Source: CAZWVR01 sp964637235 (GTDB lineage: Bacteria > Bacteroidota > Bacteroidia > Bacteroidales > S143-33). Taken from it: 5,296 nt of DNA. The notes beneath the pieces were generated by a model. It was given only the letters and a program-made list of their open reading frames with translations, made no database searches and had not been told where the DNA came from. Where the stretch lies: positions 1-5,296 of the forward strand of contig CAZWVR010000131.1 in the NCBI GenBank assembly GCA_964637235.1, given 5' to 3'. Of the stretch, positions 1-4,741 are shown in pieces; the stretch's first letter is position 1; the number at the start of each line of letters is the position of its first letter. Made by a program: the position numbers and the translations under genes.

Positions 1-116
1 ATTTAAATGCATCTAAAAACATACTTCGGCAGGGCTATGTCGAATTTCTTAGTAGTGGTAACTCTGAATTTCCTCAGCTCGCTATGATTGAAGAAAGTGA
101 ATCTCCCAGACTTTAG
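1..116 (+). CDS. tnpB: TnpB (IS200/IS605-family RNA-guided nuclease), C-terminal end only
   Basis: The frame is open from the left edge to TAG at 114-116 and reads, after a partial codon ending in AT, LNASKNILRQG, then EFPQLAMIEESESPRL. A D-x-N-A-(S/A)-x-N-I-L-R-x-G string is the signature of the RuvC-III segment near the TnpB C-terminus. The cut codon at the edge (xAT) would supply the catalytic Asp if it is GAT. TnpB is the RNA-guided DNA nuclease of IS200/IS605 elements, which uses an omega RNA made from the 3' end of its own gene and the adjoining right end. Only about 38 residues are present; the rest lies upstream, so intactness cannot be judged. The stop codon sits in the loop of the right-end hairpin, a typical tnpB arrangement. 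Confidence 0.82.
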   Translation, partial: LNASKNILRQGYVEFLSSGNSEFPQLAMIEESESPRL

Positions 117-132
117 TCGGGGGAGTAGTCAA
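79..132 (+). mobile_element. IS200/IS605-type right end, copy 1 (RE1)
   Basis: GAAT (99-102) is followed directly by a hairpin: CTCCC 103-107 pairs with GGGAG 121-125, then a bulge (A108 against G119-G120), then GAC 109-111 with GTC 116-118 around a TTTA loop. After TAG comes TCAA at 129-132. In the characterised element IS608 the right guide is GAAT, lies at the 5' foot of the hairpin, and recognises the cleavage site TCAA, so the match in order and sequence is close. The IS should end after A132, and flanking DNA begins at 133. The same segment would form the 3' end of the omega RNA, with the guide taken from 133 onward. Positions 79-132 recur at 4122-4175. Confidence 0.78.
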
Positions 133-159
133 CATACACTTCAATTTGATAACTAATTA

Positions 160-207
160 AATAGGCTTTATTAACTATACATATTGTTGTGCTTCGTTTT
201 TAGCTGG
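160..207 (+). other. attC-like 3' half upstream of the first small gene
   Basis: GTTGTGC at 186-192 in the context TTGTT...CGTTTTT aligns with GTTACCC at 971-977 (TTGTT...CGTTTTT) and GTTATAT at 1530-1536 (TTGTT...CTTTTTT). All three stand either just upstream of a small gene or just downstream of one. The shared core resembles the GTT-starting R' box of integron attC sites. I see no convincing 5' partner here; it may have been lost when the IS inserted just upstream. The remaining bases from 133 to 233 hold no other gene. Confidence 0.3.
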
Positions 208-233
208 TCGGCAATATAAAAACCAAATTTATT

Positions 234-449
234 ATGAGTGATGGAATTACAGATATGATGATTGAGCAAAAAACTCAAAAAGAAACATTGATAACAGTAA
301 TGAATGTTTTTGGTGCAAAATATAGATTACAATATCAAGATTATGATGAAAATCAATTTACAGCTCCTACCAAATTAACAGAAGAAAGGATTGATAAAGT
401 ATTAAATGATTTTTCAGTAAAAAAAATAGAAATCATAATTGATTTCTAA
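234..449 (+). CDS. Hypothetical protein, 71 aa
   Basis: An ATG-started frame of 71 codons ending in TAA. The product is small and mixed-charge, without signal peptide, membrane segment or cysteine pattern. The C-terminal part alternates charged and aliphatic residues (KKIEIIIDF), suggesting a terminal beta strand, and there is an amphipathic stretch near LTEERIDKVLNDF. I do not recognise a family. It is preceded by an A-rich leader (AAAAACCAAATTTATT) without a Shine-Dalgarno match, like the other genes here. The next gene follows after 125 bp that contain a full copy of the intergenic repeat, so it is probably its own transcription unit. Coding status rests on frame length and neighbour style only. 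Confidence 0.6.
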   Translation: MSDGITDMMIEQKTQKETLITVMNVFGAKYRLQYQDYDENQFTAPTKLTEERIDKVLNDFSVKKIEIIIDF

Positions 450-450
450 T

Positions 451-500
451 GTGCGTTGGCTAAATGAAACACAACAAAGATATAAACGCACTTTTTTTTT
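451..500 (+). terminator. Possible rho-independent terminator after the 71-aa gene
   Basis: GTGCGTT (451-457) and AACGCAC (485-491) are perfect 7-bp inverted repeats with a 27-nt loop, directly followed by nine T (492-500). The loop is long for a terminator. The right arm plus T-run also recurs in the copy at 1553-1580, where the left arm is absent, so the T-run may belong to the repeat family rather than be a dedicated terminator. Confidence 0.4.
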
Positions 501-574
501 ATAATCTATTGAAATAGAGTGTTTTCGCAAAATTTTGCAAAAGACAACTATTAATAAAATTAAAAAAACAAAAA
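471..574 (+). repeat. Intergenic repeat copy A (about 100 bp) with near-palindromic core
   Basis: This starts with ACAACAAAGATATAAACGCAC, continues with T9, ATAATCTATTGAAATAGAG, a palindrome-like core at 522-542 (TTTTCGCAAAA plus TTTTGCAAAA), then CAACTATTAATAAAATT and an A-rich leader. It ends at the ATG at 575. Copy B (1553-1658) is nearly identical throughout; C, D and E share the core and parts of the flanks. The core ends 32 bases before the start codon. The position, always downstream of one gene and immediately upstream of the next, suggests a combined end-of-unit and start-of-unit element: an operator or promoter, or a cassette junction. No canonical Bacteroidota -33/-7 promoter is evident in it. 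Confidence 0.85.
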
Positions 575-868
575 ATGAAATTTAATAAAGATAGCTTTAA
601 AAAAGCATTGAAAGATAATAGAATAGTAAGATTTGAAAACCATTTTAAACATGTAGTTAAATCTTATTTAGAACACGAAACTAAGGCATTAAGTACAGAC
701 AATGTCAGCAACTATTTTGCATTTGCTAAGTATTTAAACGAACACTACAAATATTTTGACAATACAGATAAAGGAGATATTTATGAAGATGTCTTGACTA
801 AAAAACGTCTTACCGAAATTGAAATTTATAACGAGTGGGTGATTAGGCATAACGGATTGAGTATATGA
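575..868 (+). CDS. Hypothetical protein, 97 aa
   Basis: A 97-codon frame with ATG placed right after repeat copy A and TGA at 866-868. The protein is charged and soluble-looking, with a basic N-terminus (MKFNKDSFKKALKDNR) and many aromatic residues in the middle (NYFAFAKYLNEHYKYF). It has no cysteines, signal peptide or transmembrane segment. I do not recognise a family. The end of the gene, including its stop codon, lies within the left arm of a 17-bp imperfect inverted repeat (860-876 with 952-968), so the coding sequence runs into the attC-like structure downstream, as happens in some integron cassettes. The start is supported by the conserved core-to-ATG spacing of 32 bases. Confidence 0.65.
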   Translation: MKFNKDSFKKALKDNRIVRFENHFKHVVKSYLEHETKALSTDNVSNYFAFAKYLNEHYKYFDNTDKGDIYEDVLTKKRLTEIEIYNEWVIRHNGLSI

Positions 869-983
869 AACGATGCGGATAATTAGCACAAAATTTAATA
901 CGAAAAATGAAGATTAAAATTAAATAAATGTTTAACCGAAGAACGAGAGTAGCATTGTTTTATATACTTTGTTACCCACCGTT
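847..983 (+). other. attC-like imperfect inverted repeat between the 97-aa and 67-aa genes
   Basis: AGTATATGAAACGATGC (860-876) pairs along all 17 positions with GCATTGTTTTATATACT (952-968), 15 Watson-Crick and two G-T wobbles, leaving a 75-nt central region. Outside it AACGG (851-855) pairs with CCGTT (979-983), with unequal unpaired spacers between. GCATAAC at 847-853 and GTTACCC at 971-977 take the places of attC R boxes. Size (~137 bp), two-arm folding with unpaired spacers and location overlapping a stop codon all fit an integron attC site of a single-gene cassette. Against this, the R boxes are imperfect and no integrase is visible. A long stem-loop with another role remains possible. 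Confidence 0.45.
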
Positions 984-1000
984 TTTCTAAAATTAAAATT

Positions 1001-1204
1001 ATGACACCAAAGGAAAAAGCAAATGAATTAGGAAACAAATTTTATCAAGGAAGTGTTTTTGATTATGATAAGAAAGGACATTTGGAAGAAATTAAAAGAG
1101 CAAGAGAACGCACTAAAATTTGCGTTAAAGAGATAATTAAAAGTGTTGAGGGTAAATATAAAGATTATTGGAATGCTGTATTAGAAGAAGTTGACTTACT
1201 TTAA
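1001..1204 (+). CDS. Hypothetical small helical protein, 67 aa
   Basis: A 67-codon frame from ATG to TAA at 1202-1204. The start (MTPKEKANELGNKFY), a central helix-like block containing C41 (KICVKEIIKSVEG) and an aromatic patch (YKDYWNAVLEEVDLL) resemble the very common small phage and prophage proteins of Bacteroidota that pair an MTPKEKA-type N-terminus with a YWxxV-type C-terminus. This resemblance is from memory and gives no function. There is no membrane segment. It is preceded by the attC-like structure, which ends about 17 bases before the ATG, and followed 5 bases later by GCTAACGGATTGGGG, a probable attC-like 5' half. Confidence 0.68.
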   Translation: MTPKEKANELGNKFYQGSVFDYDKKGHLEEIKRARERTKICVKEIIKSVEGKYKDYWNAVLEEVDLL

Positions 1205-1209
1205 TAATT

Positions 1210-1240
1210 GCTAACGGATTGGGGCTATGGGTATCCCGAT
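1210..1240 (+). other. attC-like 5' half, paired with 1512-1538
   Basis: GCTAAC (1210-1215) begins a block whose AACGGATTG (1213-1221) also occurs at 851-859, at the end of the 97-aa gene. GGGCTATGGGTATCCC (1222-1237) is the inverse of GGGTTACTTATAGCCC (1512-1527): 13 of 16 positions are Watson-Crick, two are G-T wobbles and one is a T-T mismatch. Outward, TAAC pairs with GTTA (1530-1533). The two arms bracket the 85-aa gene instead of closing on each other locally. GGG...CCC within this block could also fold alone into a small hairpin. Confidence 0.4.
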
Positions 1241-1266
1241 AATATTAACATTAAAATAGTAAAAAT

Positions 1267-1524
1267 ATGGGAACAAAAATGAAATCTTTATTAAAAATGT
1301 ATGCAGCAATGGCAGTAATGGGGGACTTTGGATTTAAGGACAAACTTGGATATGCAGAATTAACAGATGAAGAAAAAGCAGAAATAAAAGCCATTGCGGA
1401 AAGAAAAAGAATTGAAAAATTAAAGAAACAGGGTGTTAAGGAATATTTTTATGGTCAAAAAATTATATATGCTCGTAATAAGAAAAATGCTGATAGAAAA
1501 GCACGAAATAAGGGTTACTTATAG
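1267..1524 (+). CDS. Hypothetical basic protein, 85 aa
   Basis: An 85-codon frame ending in TAG. A short hydrophobic, methionine-rich N-terminal stretch (LLKMYAAMAVMG) is followed by an acidic helix (LTDEEKAEIKAIAERKR) and a strongly basic C-terminus (IYARNKKNADRKARNKGYL). That composition fits a small nucleic-acid-associated protein or a phage accessory protein; no family is recognised. ATG at 1267 is used here; the second ATG at 1279 (MKSLLKMY) is an equally plausible start and would give 81 aa. The last codons and stop lie in the right arm of an inverted repeat whose left arm precedes the gene. Confidence 0.6.
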   Translation: MGTKMKSLLKMYAAMAVMGDFGFKDKLGYAELTDEEKAEIKAIAERKRIEKLKKQGVKEYFYGQKIIYARNKKNADRKARNKGYL

Positions 1525-1538
1525 CCCTTGTTATATGC
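1512..1538 (+). other. attC-like 3' half at the end of the 85-aa gene
   Basis: GGGTTACTTATAGCCC followed by TTGTTATATGC. The GTTATATGC element looks like an attC R' box, and the preceding TATAGCCC complements GGGCTATG at 1222-1229. An internal short stem AAGGG/CCCTT followed by a T6 run (1539-1544) could alternatively act as a weak terminator. Confidence 0.38.
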
Positions 1539-1552
1539 TTTTTTAATTGCCT

Positions 1553-1658
1553 ACAACAAAGATACAAACGCACTTTTTTTTATAATCTATTGAAATAGAG
1601 GGTTTTCGCAAAATTTTGCAAAAAAGAAACTATTAATAAAATTTAAAAAACAAAAAAA
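1553..1658 (+). repeat. Intergenic repeat copy B
   Basis: Nearly identical to copy A over its whole length: ACAACAAAGATACAAACGCAC, T8, ATAATCTATTGAAATAGAG, core at 1603-1623, then AACTATTAATAAAATTT and an A-rich leader. It ends at the exonuclease ATG, 35 bases after the core. The high identity with copy A, while the flanking genes are unrelated, points to recent duplication or to maintenance by recombination or selection. Confidence 0.87.
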
Positions 1659-2387
1659 ATGAAAATAAAGAGACCATTAGTATTTTTTGACATAGAATCA
1701 ACAGGATTAAACACTAAAACAGACCAAATAGTAGAAATATCGTTAATTAAAGTATTCCCGGACAAAAGCAAAGAGACTAAGACATTCAGAATAAAGCCTC
1801 ATGTAGCTATTTCCAAAGGAGCATTTGACACACATCATATTTCAATGGAAGATTTAAAAAATTGCGAAAGTTTCCATTATCACGCCAACGCAATATTAGA
1901 ATTTTTAAAAGGAACAGACATTGTCGGTTTCAATTCAAACAGATTTGACATACCATTATTATATAACGAATTTCAAAGAGCAGGAATAGAATGGGATTGG
2001 AAACAACACAATTTAATAGACGTAGGCAATCTATACAAAATTGAAAATCCTCGTACCCTTGTAGCTGCATACAAACAATACACAGGAGAAGATTTAGAAG
2101 AAGCCCATTCAGCTCAAGCTGACGTAGAGGCTACTATCAAAGTATTCGATAGTTTGACTGCTGATTCCGATTTAACACCTGAAGAACTTGCTTTAAAAAG
2201 CAATTTTGATAAAAAAATGGCAGACCTTAATAATTTCTTCTCTATTGACGTTGACAACGACTACGTTTTCAATTTTGGAAAATATAGAGGTGAAAAAGCT
2301 AATCTCCACCTCGATTTTGTAGAATGGATGGCATACAAAGATTTTCCAAGTGATACTTTAAAAATTTGTGATAAATTATTAAATTAA
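1659..2387 (+). CDS. 3'-5' exonuclease, DnaQ-like DEDDh family with DUF3820-like tail
   Basis: A 242-aa protein that should remove nucleotides from 3' ends of DNA or RNA using two metal ions. Exo I is FFDIESTGL (D11, E13), Exo II is GFNSNRFDIP (D97), and Exo III is AHSAQADVEAT (H150, D155), so all five DEDDh residues are present. Residues 202-230 (VFNFGKYRGEK, then WMAYKDFP) match the short module I associate with DUF3820, found at the C-terminus of many Bacteroidota exonucleases annotated as DNA polymerase III epsilon-like. Length is close to normal for that group. It is not part of a replisome operon here. Aspartate codons are about half GAC (12 of 23 by hand count) against 1 of 12 in the next gene, suggesting a different origin. 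The start follows repeat copy B. A repair or phage-type processing role is inferred. Confidence 0.9.
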   Translation: MKIKRPLVFFDIESTGLNTKTDQIVEISLIKVFPDKSKETKTFRIKPHVAISKGAFDTHHISMEDLKNCESFHYHANAILEFLKGTDIVGFNSNRFDIPLLYNEFQRAGIEWDWKQHNLIDVGNLYKIENPRTLVAAYKQYTGEDLEEAHSAQADVEATIKVFDSLTADSDLTPEELALKSNFDKKMADLNNFFSIDVDNDYVFNFGKYRGEKANLHLDFVEWMAYKDFPSDTLKICDKLLN

Positions 2388-2389
2388 AA

Positions 2390-2442
2390 ATAGAGGGTTT
2401 TCGCAAAATTTTGCGAAAAACAACTATTTTAAAATTAAAAAA
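2390..2442 (+). repeat. Intergenic repeat copy C, with perfect 22-bp palindrome
   Basis: Only the second half of the repeat is present: AATAGAGGG, then the core at 2398-2419, a perfect 22-bp palindrome (TTTTCGCAAAA and its exact inverse), then ACAACTATTTTAAAATT. The core ends 23 bases before the methyltransferase ATG. As the shortest copy, containing only the core and leader, it defines what is always kept upstream of a gene. Confidence 0.85.
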
Positions 2443-3177
2443 ATGATAGAAATAAATAATTTTTATAAAGGAAATTGCATTGAATTATCAAAACAATTAG
2501 ATAACGAAAGTATTGATTGTATAATAACATCTCCTCCATATTATAACTCATCACATAAATATCAAAGGGGGTCAGGATTTCATTACACAGCAGATGTAGG
2601 AGAACCTTTATATGTTATAGAAGATGTTTTTAAAGAAATTAAACCTAAATTAAAAGAAGATGGTATAATATGTTTAAATCTTGGGTTTAGTTATGGAGAA
2701 ACTGGTGTGATGCGTCCATTTGATATTATAAATAGATTAAGAAGCCAAAGTGGATATTTTATTAATGACATAATAATATGGCATAAAAATAATCCAATAC
2801 CTATGCAAAAGAGATTGACAAACGCAATAGAATATATTTTTATTTTAAGCAAGCATCCTATTGGCAAATATTATACAAAAAAATATACACATAATGTATG
2901 GAAATTTCCAGTTGATAGTGGTGGTAAAGGACATTCTGCTGTATTTCCAAATGAGTTGCCAAGAAGATGTTTAGAACATTTTACAGAAGAAAATGATATT
3001 GTATTAGATTTATTTATGGGAAGCGGCACAACTGCTGTTGAATGTATTGAAGCAAATAGAAAATTTATAGGATTTGAAATTAATGATGATTATATTGCAA
3101 TAGCAAAAAAGAGGGTGGAGGAAAAAATAAAAGAAAAAGAGAATAAGCAACAAACTTTATTCGGAAATACCGAGTGA
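2443..3177 (+). CDS. DNA methyltransferase, beta class (N4-cytosine or N6-adenine), orphan
   Basis: A 244-aa S-adenosylmethionine-dependent DNA methylase of the N6/N4 family (PF01555 type). Catalytic motif IV, TSPPYY, is at residues 29-34, and the SAM-binding motif I, LDLFMGSGTT, is at 188-197, followed by GFEI. This IV-before-I order is the beta class. PNELPRRCLEHF (169-180) precedes motif I as motif X should. TSPPY is commoner in N4-cytosine enzymes, but adenine methylation cannot be excluded and the target site cannot be read off. The acidic-basic C-terminal helix ends in QQTLF (236-240), resembling a beta-clamp-binding peptide. No restriction endonuclease is adjacent, so this looks like an orphan or phage-type protective methylase. 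Repeat copy C lies just upstream. Confidence 0.92.
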   Translation: MIEINNFYKGNCIELSKQLDNESIDCIITSPPYYNSSHKYQRGSGFHYTADVGEPLYVIEDVFKEIKPKLKEDGIICLNLGFSYGETGVMRPFDIINRLRSQSGYFINDIIIWHKNNPIPMQKRLTNAIEYIFILSKHPIGKYYTKKYTHNVWKFPVDSGGKGHSAVFPNELPRRCLEHFTEENDIVLDLFMGSGTTAVECIEANRKFIGFEINDDYIAIAKKRVEEKIKEKENKQQTLFGNTE

Positions 3178-3189
3178 GTCATATTGCTT

Positions 3190-3298
3190 ACAACATTGAT
3201 ATAAACGTACTTTTTTTTTGCAATGTGCTGAAATAGAGAGTTTTCGCAAAATTTTGCAAAAAGACTATATATTAAATAATTTGAAAAATTAAAATATT
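3190..3298 (+). repeat. Intergenic repeat copy D
   Basis: ACAACATTGATATAAACGTAC, T9, GCAATGTGCTGAAATAGAGAG, core at 3241-3261, then a more diverged AT-rich leader to the ATG at 3299 (37 bases after the core). It is closer to copy E (ATTGATATAAACGTAC, then GCAATTTGCTGAAATA) than to A and B (AAAGATAYAAACGCAC, then ATAATCTATTGAAATA), so at least two subfamilies exist. Confidence 0.82.
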
Positions 3299-4159
3299 AT
3301 GGCAAAATCAAAAATAGAATGGACAGACTTCACTTGGAATCCCGTTTGGGGTTGCAACGCCGGGTGTGATTATTGTTACGCACGGAATATTGCAAAGAGA
3401 TTTGCATATCAAATTACAAAGAATGAACTTAATGCAAAAGGAATAAGAGGTGTTATAGATAGAGAGTTGACAGGAGAAGACATTGAAGAACAATTAAAAA
3501 GTTTTAAACCAATATTTCTAAATTCAACTTTTCATAATTTTAAATTCCCAAAAAAACCAAGCAGAATATTTATCGGTTCAATGTCTGATATTGCTTTTTG
3601 GAAAGATGATTGGCTTGAAAAAGTTGTTGAAAAAATAAAACAATTTCCACAGCACACTTTTTTGTTGCTTACAAAATTTCCAAAAGTTTACAAAAAACTT
3701 GATAAGTTTATGCCTGACAATGTTTTGTTTGGAATAACTGTAACAAATCAAATTGAAATGAGTAAATTGAGGATATTGCAAGCGATTAAACAAGGGAAAA
3801 GAAAGATATATGTTTCTTTTGAACCATTATTAGATAATATTAAAAATGAGTTTTTGTTAAGGACAAAAGACAATAAATATCCTTTTAGAAAATTAGAACA
3901 CAAATATAGAACTACATTATTAGATAATTTAGATTGGTTGATTATCGGTGCAATGTCAGGAAATAATAAACCAAGAACAAAAACGGAATGGATTGAGAGT
4001 TTGGTGAAAATGGCAAAGGATTATGATGTACCGGTTTTTGTGAAACAAATTGAAATAAATGGAAAGATTGAAAAGGAAATTTCAAAATTTCCAAAAGAAT
4101 TGCAATATCGGGAGTTTCCAATCGCTTTGATTGAAGAAAGTGAATCTCCCAATCTTTAG
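3299..4159 (+). CDS. DUF5131 (phage Gp37/Gp68) three-cysteine protein with IS-derived C-terminal tail
   Basis: A 286-aa protein opening with KIEWTDFTWNPVWGC and a CxxxCxxC cluster (C19, C23, C26 in GCNAGCDYCYAR), the hallmark of the phage Gp37/Gp68 family (PF07505/DUF5131). The triad looks like a radical-SAM iron-sulphur site, and ITVTNQ, FEPLL and WLIIGAMSG are further family-like blocks. The biochemical role is not established. Some relatives are partnered with three-Cys-motif partner proteins (TcmP); none is in this window. The family-like ending is FVKQIEINGK to REFP. The last residues, IALIEESESPNL (275-286), are instead almost the same as the TnpB tail encoded at 79-116, and the DNA continues as an IS right end. 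The start follows repeat copy D. The protein is probably full length with a grafted tail. Confidence 0.88.
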   Translation: MAKSKIEWTDFTWNPVWGCNAGCDYCYARNIAKRFAYQITKNELNAKGIRGVIDRELTGEDIEEQLKSFKPIFLNSTFHNFKFPKKPSRIFIGSMSDIAFWKDDWLEKVVEKIKQFPQHTFLLLTKFPKVYKKLDKFMPDNVLFGITVTNQIEMSKLRILQAIKQGKRKIYVSFEPLLDNIKNEFLLRTKDNKYPFRKLEHKYRTTLLDNLDWLIIGAMSGNNKPRTKTEWIESLVKMAKDYDVPVFVKQIEINGKIEKEISKFPKELQYREFPIALIEESESPNL

Positions 4160-4175
4160 TCAGGGGAGTAGTCAA
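4122..4175 (+). mobile_element. IS200/IS605-type right end, copy 2 (RE2)
   Basis: Aligned without gaps to 79-132 with 50 of 54 bases identical; the differences are at 4127, 4152, 4153 and 4162. GAAT 4142-4145, lower stem CTCCC 4146-4150 with GGGAG 4164-4168 and terminal TCAA 4172-4175 are intact. The upper stem is broken because GAC became ATC, so this copy may be decayed or mobilised only weakly. The DUF5131 stop codon lies in the loop. Homology ends exactly at TCAA, and RNA ligase coding sequence begins at the next base, which is what an IS608-like insertion boundary should look like. No left end (cleavage site plus guide plus hairpin) was found between 3178 and 3298. Confidence 0.72.
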
Positions 4176-4465
4176 GTGATAGAGCCGATTTTATTCTATT
4201 TGATGTAAAAATAGGTAATTGGTGGCTAACTCGTGAGGCAAATGAAAATATTGCAACAAAATTAGATATTAATATAGTGCCTATAATTGGTATAATGAAA
4301 TTAGAAGAAGCAGTTGAATATGTAAAAAGAGGTTATAAATCTACTATTGCAGAAAATAAAGAATATATGGCAGAAGGATTAGTAATGAAACCTATAATAG
4401 AATTATTCAATAGACGTGGTGAACGAATTATATCTAAAATTAAGTATAAAGATTTCTCTCGTTAG
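4176..4465 (+). pseudogene. RNA ligase (Rnl2-like nucleotidyltransferase), 5'-truncated
   Basis: The frame is open from just after the IS boundary to TAG at 4463-4465 and reads DRADFILFDVKIGNWWLTRE, then a middle region, AEGLVMKP (4370-4393) and SKIKYKDF (4433-4456). These fit nucleotidyltransferase motifs IIIa (FDVKIGNWWL), IV (EGLVMKP) and V (KIKYK) of T4 Rnl2-like RNA ligases (PF09414 type). Such enzymes seal broken RNA, often tRNA cleaved by host anticodon nucleases. The N-terminal half with the adenylated lysine (KxDG) is missing and is not found elsewhere in the window. A GTG at 4277 could start a 62-aa peptide, but it would have motifs IV and V only and no catalytic lysine. I therefore treat it as a broken gene, cut at the TCAA of the IS right end. 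Confidence 0.8.
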
Positions 4466-4473
4466 TATTAAGG

Positions 4474-4575
4474 CTAACATTGATATAAACGTACCTTGTC
4501 CCGCAATTTGCTGAAATATAAGGTTTTTCCAAAATTTTGCGAAAAAGAAACAACTATTTTAATCTAAAGAAAAAA
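4474..4575 (+). repeat. Intergenic repeat copy E, with no gene behind it
   Basis: CTAACATTGATATAAACGTACC, a degraded T-run (TTGTCC), GCAATTTGCTGAAATATAAGG, core at 4524-4545 with a CG-to-C change in the left arm but an intact GCGAAAA right arm, then CAACTATTTTAATC and an A-rich leader. It follows the broken RNA ligase as the others follow intact genes. No start codon with a usable frame comes after it, so either its downstream gene is lost or the array ends here. Confidence 0.75.
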
Positions 4576-4741
4576 ATATCTTAAGTAAGAAAAAACATTG
4601 TTATAACTACAAATTTACAGAACAGCCTTTTGAAAGGTTATAGTATATAATCTATATAGGTACACTCTAAACATTAATGCAAATATACAAAAACCAGAGA
4701 AAACGCCTATAATGTCAAAATTAATATTAACTTTATAAAAT

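Noticed and set aside
907..927. MKIKIK mini-frame inside the attC-like loop
   Set aside because: Six codons in A-rich DNA are expected by chance, and nothing supports translation.
475..1564. TATCTTTG on the minus strand in repeat copies A (475-482) and B (1557-1564), a Bacteroidota -7 box match
   Set aside because: No TTG-type -33 partner at the right distance, no minus-strand gene to serve, and the match is lost in copies D and E.
3178..3298. IS left end directly upstream of the DUF5131 gene
   Set aside because: TTAC occurs in this gap (TGCTTACAAC), but no AAAG-type guide followed by a hairpin is present; the segment is fully explained by repeat copy D.
2443..4159. A restriction-modification or new defence operon built from the methyltransferase and the DUF5131 protein
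   Set aside because: No nuclease partner is adjacent, the genes have separate repeat-containing leaders with a 121-bp gap, and the DUF5131 function is unknown.
3308..4175. Three minus-strand frames of 61-77 codons opposite the DUF5131 gene
   Set aside because: They are shadows of a well-supported plus-strand gene and have low-complexity F/L/P/S-rich translations with no recognisable motif.
471..4575. CRISPR array
   Set aside because: The repeats are about 50-110 bp, diverged, and separated by 0.7-1.3 kb of coding sequence; there are no short spacers and no cas genes.
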